DNA of 64,000 bases from Butyricimonas faecalis (GTDB taxonomy: Bacteria; Bacteroidota; Bacteroidia; Bacteroidales; Marinifilaceae): contig NZ_CP032819.1 in assembly GCF_003991565.1 (NCBI RefSeq), positions 1,116,001-1,180,000 of the forward strand, given 5' to 3'. The translations under genes were made by a program, and so were the position numbers. The notes under the pieces were generated by a model that made no database searches, was not told the DNA's origin, and saw only the letters and a list, made by a program, of their open reading frames with translations. Positions 41,649 through 52,144 of the stretch are shown here, piece by piece. Positions within the stretch are counted from its first letter, which is position 1. Each line of letters begins with the position of its first letter.

Positions 41649-44600
41649 TTATTTTCGGATTTCCATTTCTTTCGACAAGACATGCCGCAATTCAACCGCT
41701 TCCCTGTTCTTCGGGTCCAGTTCTAGCGCCTTTTGAGTCATTTCTGTAGCTGCAGCCCGGCGTCCCGCCGCGAGTTCACACAACGCACGTAATACCAAAA
41801 ATTCGCTATCCTCTTTAACCCCACTCATCTGTTTTAACAATTGTTCAGCCTCTTCCATGCGTTTTTGTTGAATCAAAGCCCGGAGCTCAATTTTCTGCAA
41901 CGCTGCTTTATCATGTCCTTGCTCGCGCAACAACGAGGTGACTTGTTCCAGCAATTTGTAATTATTTACGCGGCAATAACATTCTGCCAAAGAAAGCAAC
42001 ACCCGCTCGTCTGCCCGTTTGGCTCTCACAATCTTCTCGTAAGGTCCAATGGCTTGCGAGTAGCTCCCGTTTCGCCGCAGAATATCCCCGCCCAAGGCCA
42101 AAGCCTGCGCGTTTCCCCCGTTATATCTCAATGCCTTATTGACATAGTCCAGAGCCTCCTTGTCCTTTCCCTCCGTGTAATAAATCAATCCCTTCAAATA
42201 ATAAGAAGAAGATGCCACGTCATTTTGGGCTAGCATGGCGTCAACTGCTTGATGGGCTGTCGTGAACTTCTTCAAATCCAATGCACTCAGCACCCTGATA
42301 TTCAATGCATCCATCAACTGCGGTTGCCATTTCAACGATTCGCCCGTACACCGAAGAGCCTCCTCCGGCTTGCCGATCGTGTAGTACATCCGAGATAAAC
42401 GCATCCACATCTCCTCGTTCCACGGGTAATCTTTCAAATAATTTTCCAGTTTCGCGATGGCTTCCGGATATTTCTTCTCTTCCTCCAGTTTGATCGCCTC
42501 GTAATCTTCCAGAGACCTTCTCTCTCCCACCACGCACATCGGCAACCCGTCAACATCGACCGAGTACAGGAAGCCCTCTTTCACGGGGAAAAGACCATTT
42601 TTCAATTGGAAACTATTGATATACACGTTATCGAATATCATGTAATCCCACTCCTTACTGAACTTATCGTAATACCGGCTATACACGATGGTTATATTCG
42701 TATCCTTCCGGAAATAATGTTGTAAGTTCGCACTATGATTTGTCACGATCCGTAGAGGACGTCCTTTATAATCCACGTTCTTCTTGAACCAATCCACCCC
42801 TTTTTTCAACGAATTATAATAGTAGTCCGTTTCGTAATCCCCGTAAGCACCTCGTACGCCTCCCACCAACTCGTTGAAATAAACATAGTCATTGGGATGA
42901 TTCACGGCCATGTGACGCGCAGGCAGGAACAACAACCCGACAAACACGACCACCGTGATCCCTTTCAAATATTTAGGGGAAACGGACAGCATTAACGTCC
43001 AGAACCGGGCAGCCAGCAACACCATGAAAGGCATCACGAACAACAAATGACGAATACCCCCGTACAAATTCGATTTCTGATAAATGACCCAAAATACGGG
43101 AAATACCAGCGCGAATAAAATGAAAAAGGAGGGTAAGGAGAATTCTCTCTTCCGGAAAATCATGAAAAAGAGATACCCGATAAAACCGATCACCACGACC
43201 AAGGGAGACCCGATCAGCAAGTATTTCGGGGCATAATGAACGGGCAGCATATTCGACATCATTTGTTTTCCCTCGAATATCGTACGCAACCCGATATTAT
43301 AATTCGTGAATTCCTTCAAAGATACGACCACATTAGCAAACGGGCGAGCCAATGCAAAGGGCCACGTGATGATAGACAAGAAATAACCGACAAACAGGAC
43401 GAGTACAATCAAGAACAGGATGTTTTCAACTTCTTTACGGTATTTCATAAATTTATAGAACTCCTTGAACCCAACCCGTAAAATGTAGAACAAACCGCCA
43501 TACATCAACAAATACGGGAACAAAAGCAAGCCCCCGGAACGAGTTCCCAATGCCAACGCGATTCCCAGCATGGCACCGATCATGTGACGCAATTTAACCA
43601 CGGGATAGCGATCGAACATCCGTACAAAATAGAATATGGCCACCAAATACCCGACGGCAAAAGGAATATCCTTCAAGTTATTCATGCTATGCCCAAAAAA
43701 TCGAGGAGAGAAAAAGAGTAACAACATGGAAATCAATCCACACAATCCTCCCCCGAAACGTAATCCAAACAAACCGATCGTGATTACACCCAGAACTCCC
43801 ACCAAGGCACACACCACATGACGCACGGCATAGACATCATCCGCACCGATGATGTTAGCCACCACGGCCGCGACAACCTGCATCGAATTACCGTAAAGGT
43901 GTAAAGCTGTTTTGGGCTGATTCAACGCGGCCTTATCTCCTTTCGTGAAGAAATCAAGCACGTAACCGGAATGCCGGTGGTCGACAAACTCGTCCCCGCT
44001 AATCCCGTAATCCTTACTGATATAAGGCATATAGAAAAAGATGAACAAACCGAATAACAACATCAACATCCGGTACGTCATGTCCCGACGAGATCGACCG
44101 GAAACATCAAACAACGTGGAAAAGAAACGGCCTGTCGTCAAGAAGCGGAAAGGTATTTTCCAAAAATAATTCAGGGCAGGATCCGAAACATTCTCCGCCT
44201 CCTTCCAAGTAATTGCTGCCTCCAAAGCTTCGAATTTCACGAACGCTTTCTGCAAGCTATAACTCACGGCCCGCAACAAATTCCCGTCCAAGTCATTCCC
44301 CGCGTAAGCCCTCATGAACAAAGACTTGTTACCGATCAACACGGGAGAATCCGTAATGACACGATCCCCCCGCCACAAGGCAACATCCACAAAACCAAGC
44401 CACAATTTACGCTTCCGGTTGCTCACGTAATAAAGATAATCCTCGCGTGCCGTCTTTTCATAAACTTGCTCGAGCGTGTCCAACACGGGCAGTGCCACCC
44501 GATCCAGATCAACAAGCATAATATCCTCGGCTTGAACCTCTTGTAGCACATTTAGAAACTCTTCATGCTGACAACCAGCCTGTAACAGGATGATTTCTTT

Positions 44601-44684
44601 ATTGGAATTCAACGAGGGTAATTGGAAATCAACACTTTTCGTGAAACCAATTACCTGGATTGACTTATTTACGACTTCTTCCAC
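41649..44684 (-). CDS. Membrane glycosyltransferase (GT39/ArnT-like) with C-terminal TPR domain
   Basis: A 1011-residue protein. Residues ~1-200 are soluble. A multi-helix membrane domain (~210-595) begins with ..YGISGDEFVDHRHSGYVLD, containing the acidic pair typical of GT-C enzymes of the PMT/ArnT class. Residues ~730-1005 form about seven TPR-like repeats (YPEAIAKLENYLKDYPW, PEEALRCTGESLKWQP and others). It probably transfers a sugar from a polyprenyl phosphate, made by the adjacent GT2 enzyme, to an envelope acceptor. The TPR region may select the acceptor or assemble a complex. Confidence 0.82.
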   Translation of the reverse strand: MEEVVNKSIQVIGFTKSVDFQLPSLNSNKEIILLQAGCQHEEFLNVLQEVQAEDIMLVDLDRVALPVLDTLEQVYEKTAREDYLYYVSNRKRKLWLGFVDVALWRGDRVITDSPVLIGNKSLFMRAYAGNDLDGNLLRAVSYSLQKAFVKFEALEAAITWKEAENVSDPALNYFWKIPFRFLTTGRFFSTLFDVSGRSRRDMTYRMLMLLFGLFIFFYMPYISKDYGISGDEFVDHRHSGYVLDFFTKGDKAALNQPKTALHLYGNSMQVVAAVVANIIGADDVYAVRHVVCALVGVLGVITIGLFGLRFGGGLCGLISMLLLFFSPRFFGHSMNNLKDIPFAVGYLVAIFYFVRMFDRYPVVKLRHMIGAMLGIALALGTRSGGLLLFPYLLMYGGLFYILRVGFKEFYKFMKYRKEVENILFLIVLVLFVGYFLSIITWPFALARPFANVVVSLKEFTNYNIGLRTIFEGKQMMSNMLPVHYAPKYLLIGSPLVVVIGFIGYLFFMIFRKREFSLPSFFILFALVFPVFWVIYQKSNLYGGIRHLLFVMPFMVLLAARFWTLMLSVSPKYLKGITVVVFVGLLFLPARHMAVNHPNDYVYFNELVGGVRGAYGDYETDYYYNSLKKGVDWFKKNVDYKGRPLRIVTNHSANLQHYFRKDTNITIVYSRYYDKFSKEWDYMIFDNVYINSFQLKNGLFPVKEGFLYSVDVDGLPMCVVGERRSLEDYEAIKLEEEKKYPEAIAKLENYLKDYPWNEEMWMRLSRMYYTIGKPEEALRCTGESLKWQPQLMDALNIRVLSALDLKKFTTAHQAVDAMLAQNDVASSSYYLKGLIYYTEGKDKEALDYVNKALRYNGGNAQALALGGDILRRNGSYSQAIGPYEKIVRAKRADERVLLSLAECYCRVNNYKLLEQVTSLLREQGHDKAALQKIELRALIQQKRMEEAEQLLKQMSGVKEDSEFLVLRALCELAAGRRAAATEMTQKALELDPKNREAVELRHVLSKEMEIRK

Positions 44685-44997
44685 TGTAAAATTTATTACA
44701 CAACTAATTAATATTCCGCCAACTTATGGTCTTTAACGGGCATAAAGATATAAAATAAGTTATCAACTCCCAAGACTCTTTCTGTCATTTCATTGTCAGA
44801 TTAAAACGTTGTAGCACGTCCGATTTATGACGTTATGTCAGTAAATATGACACCAAGCAGGCCCCTGTAAGAGATTTTTATGAAAATAAGTCTTATTTGG
44901 GAACTGGCACACCGTTTGATAAAAGATAAGTGTTCTTGAAACTATTCAAGGATAGAGAATGAAAAAAATAATAATAACATTATAAATATTAAACAAT
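44685..44997 (+). promoter_or_regulatory. dnaK upstream region with sigma-54-like promoter
   Basis: TGGCAC at 44905-44910, 5 bp, then TTGA at 44916-44919 resembles a sigma-54 minus-24/minus-12 promoter (TGGCAC-N5-TTGC) with one mismatch at the minus-12 C. It lies ~80 bp before dnaK. No CIRCE inverted repeat and no exact TAnnTTTG box were found. The rest of this 313-bp gap is featureless. Confidence 0.45.
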
Positions 44998-46911
44998 ATG
45001 GGAAAGATTATTGGTATAGACTTGGGAACCACGAACTCTTGCGTTGCCGTGATGGAAGGTAACGAACCGGTGGTGATCCCGAACAGTGAAGGTAGGAGAA
45101 CAACACCATCTATTGTTGCTTTTGTTGACAATGGCGAACGAAAAGTAGGTGATCCTGCAAAACGTCAGGCTATCACAAACCCGACGAGAACAATATATTC
45201 TATCAAACGTTTCATGGGTGAAACATTTGATCAAGTAGACAAAGAGATTAACCGTGTAGCTTACAAAGTAGTAAGAGGAGAAAACAATACCCCGCGTGTT
45301 GAAATCGGTGACCGTAAATACTCCCCGCAAGAAATCTCAGCCATGATTCTTCAGAAAATGAAGAAAACAGCCGAGGATTACTTGGGACAAGAAGTATCGG
45401 AAGCGGTAATTACGGTTCCCGCGTACTTCAACGACGCTCAACGTCAAGCCACGAAAGAAGCCGGAGAAATCGCCGGATTGAGTGTAAAACGTATTATCAA
45501 CGAGCCGACTGCCGCAGCATTGGCTTACGGGTTGGATAAACAAGATAAAGATATGAAAATCGCCGTCTTCGACTTGGGAGGTGGTACCTTTGATATTTCT
45601 ATCTTGGAATTAGGTGATGGCGTGTTCGAGGTAAAATCAACCGATGGTGATACACACCTGGGAGGTGACGATTTCGATGACGTAATCATCAACTGGTTGG
45701 CTGACGAGTTCAAGAAAGACGAAAACGTGGATATCCGGAAAGACCCGATGGCTCACCAACGTTTGAAAGAGGCTGCCGAGAAAGCTAAAATCGAGCTTTC
45801 AAGTTCAACCTCCACGGAAATCAACCTGCCGTACATATTCCCGGTTGACGGAATTCCAAAACACTTGGTAAGAACCTTGACCCGGTCACAATTCGAGCAA
45901 TTGACGGATCACTTGATACAAGCTACCATCGAGCCTTGCCGTCGTGCATTAAAGAATGCCAACGTGAGTGCATCAGACATCAGCGAAGTTATTCTAGTAG
46001 GTGGTTCTACTCGTATTCCGGCTGTTCAGAAGAAAGTTGAAGAATTCTTTGGCAAAGCACCTTCCAAGGGAGTTAACCCGGATGAAGTTGTAGCCGTAGG
46101 TGCTGCCATTCAGGGTGGTGTGTTGACCGGAGAGGTAAAAGACGTGTTGTTACTTGACGTAACCCCGCTTTCTTTAGGTATCGAGACTCTAGGTGGAGTG
46201 ATGACGAAATTAATCGAATCCAACACCACGATCCCGACCAAGAAGTCAGAAGTATTCTCCACGGCTGCCGACAACCAACCGTCTGTTGAGATTCACGTGT
46301 TACAAGGAGAACGTCCTTTGGCAAAAGACAACAAGACAATCGGACGTTTCCACTTGGATGGACTACCACCAGCCCCGCGTGGAGTGCCACAGATCGAGGT
46401 TAGTTTTGACATCGATGCCAACGGTATTCTGAAAGTATCTGCAAAAGATAAAGCTACCGGAAAAGAGCAATCCATCCGTATCGAGGCTTCATCAGGACTT
46501 TCCGATGCCGACATCAAGAGAATGAAGGACGAGGCGGCCGCTAATGCAGAAGCTGATAAAAAGGAGAAAGAGCGGATCGACACGATTAATAAAGCCGACA
46601 GCATGATCTTCCAAACGGAAAAACAATTAAAAGAATTTGGAGATAAATTACCTGCCGACAAGAAACAACCCATCGAGACAGCCCTGCAAAAACTGAAAGA
46701 TGCTCACAAAGCTCAGGATGTTGCTGCCATCAATTCGGCTATCGATGAATTGAACAACGTGTTCCAAGCAGCTTCTCAAGAAATGTACAACGCCCAACAA
46801 CAACAAGGCGGTACACAACAAGGAGCCCCTCACGCTGATCAACAACAACAAACGAACAACGGAGGAAAAGATCAGGAAGTAACTGACGTTGACTTCGAAG
46901 AAGTGAAATGA
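44998..46911 (+). CDS. dnaK: Molecular chaperone DnaK (Hsp70)
   Basis: A 637-residue Hsp70. The ATPase domain starts [21 protein letters not shown] and contains the phosphate loop [16 protein letters not shown] and the adenosine motif [16 protein letters not shown]. The substrate domain begins after the linker [20 protein letters not shown] helical lid and a Gln/Gly-rich tail follow ([20 protein letters not shown]), ending in the acidic DVDFEEVK. It folds and refolds cytoplasmic proteins with DnaJ and GrpE, which are not in this window. Monocistronic, with a terminator at 46953. Confidence 0.97.
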   Translation: MGKIIGIDLGTTNSCVAVMEGNEPVVIPNSEGRRTTPSIVAFVDNGERKVGDPAKRQAITNPTRTIYSIKRFMGETFDQVDKEINRVAYKVVRGENNTPRVEIGDRKYSPQEISAMILQKMKKTAEDYLGQEVSEAVITVPAYFNDAQRQATKEAGEIAGLSVKRIINEPTAAALAYGLDKQDKDMKIAVFDLGGGTFDISILELGDGVFEVKSTDGDTHLGGDDFDDVIINWLADEFKKDENVDIRKDPMAHQRLKEAAEKAKIELSSSTSTEINLPYIFPVDGIPKHLVRTLTRSQFEQLTDHLIQATIEPCRRALKNANVSASDISEVILVGGSTRIPAVQKKVEEFFGKAPSKGVNPDEVVAVGAAIQGGVLTGEVKDVLLLDVTPLSLGIETLGGVMTKLIESNTTIPTKKSEVFSTAADNQPSVEIHVLQGERPLAKDNKTIGRFHLDGLPPAPRGVPQIEVSFDIDANGILKVSAKDKATGKEQSIRIEASSGLSDADIKRMKDEAAANAEADKKEKERIDTINKADSMIFQTEKQLKEFGDKLPADKKQPIETALQKLKDAHKAQDVAAINSAIDELNNVFQAASQEMYNAQQQQGGTQQGAPHADQQQQTNNGGKDQEVTDVDFEEVK

Positions 46912-46952
46912 TTCCGATAAGGAAACAGATAATAAACAATAAACGCAAAAAT

Positions 46953-46981
46953 GGTGCAGCTCAATGAGTTGCACCCTTTTT
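46953..46981 (+). terminator. Rho-independent terminator after dnaK
   Basis: GGTGCAGCTCA (46953-46963) pairs with TGAGTTGCACC (46965-46975) with one G-T wobble, followed by a T tract. Confidence 0.8.
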
Positions 46982-47061
46982 GCGTTTATGGGGCTCATGG
47001 TTGTTATGTGTTTTCTATGGGCTTTTTTATCTCTTATTTGCGACATGTTTGCAACACGTCT

Positions 47062-47273
47062 TACTTGGCGATAAGGTACAACTTAAAAACACGGCATCGA
47101 CCTATTTTTCCATACTCAAAGCCGAATTGAAACAGGCATTCATTGATGAATATCTGACGGTTGACATCAGCGCAAAAGTAAAAGGAATAACAAACATAGA
47201 GACACCTCGTGTTGCACTTACCATGAATGAAGTACAAATGTTGGTTGATACTCCTAGTTTTTTACACCCTTAG
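47062..47273 (+). pseudogene. Tyrosine recombinase (phage-integrase family) remnant, SAM-like domain
   Basis: About 70 residues (KVQLKNTASTYFSILKAEL.. to ..RVALTMNEVQMLVDTPS) match the core-binding SAM-like domain of Bacteroidetes tyrosine integrases. The match includes the LT..E...L..TP boundary where the catalytic domain should begin. The catalytic domain is absent; the frame stops two codons later. Upstream, the open frame back to 46980 overlaps the dnaK terminator and is not integrase-like. Remnant of a past mobile element inserted downstream of dnaK. Confidence 0.7.
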
Positions 47274-47652
47274 ATTCAATTAAAAAATGCCGAGTAAGCC
47301 TCCTTGAACAACCCATATCCTACCTTTACAAACTATATTCTATCTACATACTTGCTATCAACCATGTAAAAACTTGTTTACATTTACTAAATACATACTA
47401 CTCCTCTCCTATTTCAATAGGAGGAGAATGGGAGCGGAATGGGAGGGGAATGGGAGCGGCTCGCATTATGATGGCTAGATGATAGATAATTAATACAAAG
47501 TATGTTAATTATTACAATAGAAACAGGTATTAAAATCCTTCTGAACTCAAACTCTATTCGAAAGACTTTTTCAATAACCTATCCCTCCCGTCGGACTCAA
47601 CGGATACACATGGATTTTCGACAAGATTTCAAACAAAAACAGAGTATTATTT
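47274..47652. repeat. Intergenic region with GGGAGCGGAAT-type repeat, inverted copy of one at 22.2 kb
   Basis: The block 47414-47488 contains 11-12-bp units (GGGAGCGGAAT, GGGAGGGGAAT, GGGAGCGG) followed by CTCGCATTATGATGG. It is the reverse complement of 22178-22256 apart from one extra unit here. The remainder of the interval shows no gene. Confidence 0.65.
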
Positions 47653-48301
47653 TCAGATAATAATCGTGAAGACCGTTTCCTTACCCGCTATGGAGGAAGC
47701 TTTTAGATTACCACCGTGCATTCGCATAATCTGACGGGAGATGCTTAGCCCGATGCCAGACCCCTCTTCTTTGGTGGTAAAGAAGGGGACGAATATCTCG
47801 TTCATGATTTCGGGAGGAATGCCGGGGCCATTGTCCCGTACCCGGATCAACACCTTGCCCGTAGCCCCTTGTTCAGCCGAAAGGGTGATGCAAGCGTCTG
47901 CCCTACCCCGCAAAGCGTAAAACGCGTTTTTCATCAAGTTCAAAAGGACTTGCCCCATGAGGTTCGGGTCAGCAAATACTTTCAAGTCGTCCGGTTGGAT
48001 GCAAATATCGATCTTGACTTCCGGGAAATTCGGTTCCGTGCTGCTCAGGATCACCACCCGCTGGATAAATTCGTTCAAGTTGATCAATTCCCGTTCGGGA
48101 CGGGGGATGCGGGTAAACTTGCGATAGGATTCCACGAAAGAGATTAAGCCTTTGCCCGTTTCACTGATCACCTTCAACCCGTTTTCCGTGTTGCGTTTCA
48201 AATCGTCGGGAGCGATTTCCGGGTCCGCGTGCATGGAAAGTAACGTGTCGCTTAAAGAGGTTACGGGGGCGATCGAGTTCATGATCTCGTGCGATAGCAT
48301 A
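47653..48301 (-). pseudogene. 5'-truncated sensor histidine kinase
   Basis: About 215 residues encode only the catalytic end of a histidine kinase: H-box MLSHEIMNSIAPVTSLSDTL, N-box NLMKNAFYALRG, G1 VRDNGPGIPPE and G2 EEGSGIGLSISRQIMRMHGG. The sensor and linker regions are missing. The reading frame meets the start of a permease fragment on the opposite strand at ~48301, so the 5' end was lost by deletion. Kinases with this H-box usually pair with sigma-54-type response regulators, and none is nearby. Probably non-functional. Confidence 0.75.
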
Positions 48302-49513
48302 CACTTATACACTCATAGAAGATTGAATCATAACGAACTCCAACAAGCCATCCAATCTGCTCCCCGGCACAGGGATATCAAAAAAATACTCACCGTTGTA
48401 CAAATTACAATTTTCAGCGCCCTCCTTTTCTGTGCCCTCGTGGTATCAAGGCAGATGAACTATATGCAACACATGGATTTGGGTTTCAATCAGGAAAACA
48501 TCTTATATTTTTACTGGCCGGACAATGAATTGCGATACGAAACCCTAAAACAAGAACTGCGACATCACCCTGCCATATTTAACGCCAGTAATGGTTACCC
48601 CCTCCCATGTTACGAAAGAGCCGAGTCGATCACAGTACCTAACCAACCGGAGAAAACTATTAAAGCTCGTATTATTCTCGGCGATGCTGACTATATCGAT
48701 ACTTACCAAATTCAACTTCGGGAAGGCCGATGCTTAAAAAAGTATAACTATCCTATTGATCTGAAAGAATTTGCAAGAATCCGTCCCAATCATATCCGGG
48801 AAGCTATCGTTAACCAGTCTCTCGTGAAAGCTCTTCAACTAGAACACCCGTTGGAAACCATTCTCAACTTATGGGATTATGAGTACCTTCTCAAAATAGT
48901 GGGGGTCGTGGACGATTTCCAGTATTTCCCACTATACAAATACACGGAGCCCGCAATCATCATGTACGAATTTCCTCAAATATCCTCCACGATGATCGTT
49001 CACTACCAAACGGGAGAATTCCAAAACGTGTACCGTTATATCCGGACAATGTTTCAAGAGAAATTTCCCAATACCGTTTTTAAATGTGAAGAATACAATT
49101 TTTCAGAATTATACGGCAAAGATATCGCTGTTGTTAAACTCATCATTTTGTTCGCCCTCATAACTATTCTCATCGGTGGTATGGGTATTTTCGCGTTCTC
49201 TACTTTTATGGTTGAAAGTAAGACCCGGGAAGTCGCCCTACGTAAAGTAAACGGAGCTACCGAATGGCAGATCATGCAACTCTTTAATCAACAATTCTTC
49301 ACGAGAGTTCTCCTAGCTTGTTTTATCGGTCTGCCCGTTGCTTACTATGCCTCGAAAGAATGGTTAAAAGGATTCGCTTACAAGATTGAAATACACGCAG
49401 GATTATTTATATTTGTTTTCCTCACTTCCGTCTTTGTCGTCCTCGCCATCACAACTTGGCAGACTCGAAAGGCTGCCCGTCAAAACCCGATAGATACTCT
49501 TAAAACCGAATAG
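48302..49513 (+). pseudogene. 5'-truncated FtsX/MacB-type ABC permease
   Basis: About 403 residues correspond to the second half of a ~780-residue Bacteroidetes permease: RHRDIKKILTVVQITIFSALLFC (mid-protein helix), a periplasmic domain with DLGFNQENILYF, and a C-terminal FtsX domain (GGMGIFAFSTFMVESKTREV, ALRKVNGATEWQIMQLF, NPIDTLK). The first ~370 residues, including the N-terminal helix, are missing. Upstream codons in the same frame are antisense to the kinase fragment. The following permease gene starts 2 bp downstream. Confidence 0.75.
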
Positions 49514-49515
49514 CC

Positions 49516-51845
49516 ATGCAAGATGTTCAATTCAAAATCATATTTCGAGGATGGATAAAAAATAGGACCTACACACTGATCTCTTTGGTCAGCTTGATCT
49601 CGGGGATCACGTGTTGCACGCTATTAATAACATTCGTGCTACACGAATATCGAATCGCACACTCTATACTGAACGAGAAAAACTGTTATCTCGTTCAAAC
49701 ACAAAGGAAACAACAAAACATTCTCAATGATGTTGTTACCTCTGGAGCAATCGTAGTCCAACTCAAGAACACTTATCCAGAGGTAGAAAATCTCTGTGTA
49801 TTTAGGTGCGAGAATCTTCTTTTCTCCGAAAAAGCCGAAGAAGCAGAATACAGAGACGCCTATTCCGTTACGCCTAGTTTTACAGACTTTTTCAAACTCC
49901 CCCTACTGTCAGGGGATTTACGTAAGACACTCTCGTCTCCTAATGAAATTGCAGTTACCCGATCTTTTGCTCGCCAACATTTCGGAGTTGCCAATCCTAT
50001 CGGACAATCGCTCATGCTAGGACGCTATATTATTCATTTTGACGGAAAGAAAAACATCTACAAAAAAATATTCGAACTTTATACAATCACTTCCGTGATT
50101 AATGATTCTCAAAAAAATTTTCTCCATTTCGGGATTTTACGAGGTTTATCCGATAAAGAAGTATCGCAATATACCGGATTTTCTTTTTATACATTTATAG
50201 AACTTGCTCCTAAAATTTCTGCCTCCAAATTTCTAAATAAAATAAAGGATTGGAACAAAGAACAATTTAAAGATGAAACCATTCATCTTAAACCCGTTGA
50301 GCAACTCTATTTGGCAAAGGCCACTCATTTATACGAAGACGGGTTAATCTTTAAACGTGATCCTTCCTTTGTTTATCTCGGCCTAGGAGTTGCCATACTC
50401 ATATTCATCATTGCCTGTTTTAATCACATCAACATTTGTTTAACCCGTACTATTCAACAAGTAAAAACAACAGGCATTCAACTCATATCAGGCGAATCGA
50501 AACGAGGCATACAAAAACAATTGATCATGGAAACCGCATTACTCGTGTTGTTCTCCTTTATTGTATCCATCGGCATCATCCATGTACTTATTCCTTATTT
50601 CAATACATTCATTACTTCCGATTTATGTCTATCGGATTTGTATGCCGGAAATACTCCACTAGTACTTCTTTTGGTACTTGTTACTATTATCATCATACCA
50701 CCCCTGTACGTAATACTAAAAATCAATAGAAATTCATTAGCCGAAATCCTAAAGAACGAGAACAAACAAAAAACTATTCTTGTTCGCAATATCGTGATCG
50801 CCCAATTTACCATATCCATCATCTTGACAACTACCGTAGTAAACATTCATCACCAAATGAATTTTGCCACACATTGTCGTCCGCATGCAGACGAGATTAT
50901 TATATTGGGATGGGAGCTCTATACCGTAGAAGACGACATTATTAAAACTTTCTGGGAACGACTCTCGTCTATACCCGAAATCACGCATCACACAAGAACC
51001 AATATCGTGCAGAATTCCACTTATGGATTGGAGGATATGGAAGCAAATTGTACTGATGCAGACCCTTCTTTTTTGATTTTTATGACATACAACTTCTCGC
51101 AGGAAGACGATTCTCTCCCGGAGAAAAGGGATTACACGAAGTTATCGTGAACGAGGCATTCTTGAAGAAAAAAGGAATGACAGAACCTTTGGGTAAACCA
51201 TTTCAATTATGGGAAGAAAACTACACGATTGTCGGAATCGTCGCTGACTATCTAACAGATAAACTCTCCCGACAAGTACTTCCCATGTTTATCCGGTTCA
51301 GCGATACCGGATCCGAACGTCATATCATTCGTATTCAACCCGGTACCCGAAAAATAGTCGAAGAAAAGATTAATGCACTTTGGGAACAAGTTGCACCGGG
51401 AGCAATCGAAATAAAAACTTGTAGTATGGCCGAACGATTCATGGAGTTTCACGAAGAAGAGTTACAAGTCATGAAAATTCTTTCGATATTTTCCTATATC
51501 AGCATTTTACTGGCCGGAGTTGGATTATTCGGGTTGGCATGGTTCTCCGTGGAGAACAGGCGGAAAGAGATCAGCCTACGTAAAATCAACGGGGCCAGTG
51601 AAAACCAGATCACCGTGTTGTTGTGCGCCCGATTTATCAAATGGATTCTGATCGCTTTTTGCATCGGGGCGCCGATTGCCTATTACTGCTCGGCACAGTG
51701 GCTCACGCAATTCGTTTATAAAAACGAGATGTCTCCGGTATCATTTATTTTTATCGGTATTGCGGCAGTCATTATTGGCACGCTGACCGTTGCCTGGCAG
51801 GCGTTTAAAGCCTCCCGGATGAATCCGGTAGATAGTATAAAATAG
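49516..51845 (+). pseudogene. FtsX/MacB-type ABC permease, interrupted by a frameshift
   Basis: Two overlapping frames together make a ~776-residue permease, the usual length. The first (49516-51150) holds the N-terminal helix (TLISLVSLISGITCCTLLI), a periplasmic domain and the central helices. The second frame contains the conserved HEVIVNEAFLKKKGM and the C-terminal FtsX domain (YISILLAGVGLFGLAW, EISLRKINGASENQI, NPVDSIK). The switch lies at about 51090-51120 and requires a single-base change. A GTG at 51147 could restart translation. Either a real lesion, consistent with the decayed neighbour, or a sequencing error. Confidence 0.75.
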
Positions 51846-51852
51846 GGGAAAG

Positions 51853-52086
51853 TCAAGCGTTCTTTCCCCTATCCAAATCGTTCTCGTCCGGTTCTGTACC
51901 CAAGGCATCGGACTCTTCTTTCATTTCGTCCATGTAATTCGCCAAGTTATCCCGGGCGTCATCATCGTTGTTCTCCAGGATTTCACCTAAAGCGTTTATA
52001 TATGCCTCGTGCAATTTTTCATCCTCTTCGGGTGTCAGATGCTTTTTCACATCCATGTTCTCTTGTTTCTTTCCTTTCTCTTTCAT
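51853..52086 (-). CDS. Small acidic hypothetical protein
   Basis: A 77-residue hydrophilic, strongly charged protein (LTPEEDEKLHEAYINALGEILENNDDDARD), predicted helical, with no signal peptide. It is preceded by a short gap after tex on the same strand (58 bp) and may be its distal operon partner. No family recognised. Confidence 0.55.
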   Translation of the reverse strand: MKEKGKKQENMDVKKHLTPEEDEKLHEAYINALGEILENNDDDARDNLANYMDEMKEESDALGTEPDENDLDRGKNA

Positions 52087-52144
52087 AACTGTGTTCGTTT
52101 GAATTTAATACGTGAAACGAAAGAAAAGGGAAAAAGTTCGAATA

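Noticed and set aside
44760..44997. CIRCE/HrcA operator before dnaK
   Set aside because: No TTAGCACTC-N9-GAGTGCTAA-like inverted repeat is present.
46980..47061. Upstream part of the integrase-remnant ORF
   Set aside because: It starts within the dnaK terminator and encodes a hydrophobic stretch unlike any integrase; only the part from ~47062 matches.
48152..48301. Apparent N-terminus of the permease ORF
   Set aside because: These codons are antisense to the conserved histidine-kinase sequence; permease homology begins only after the junction.
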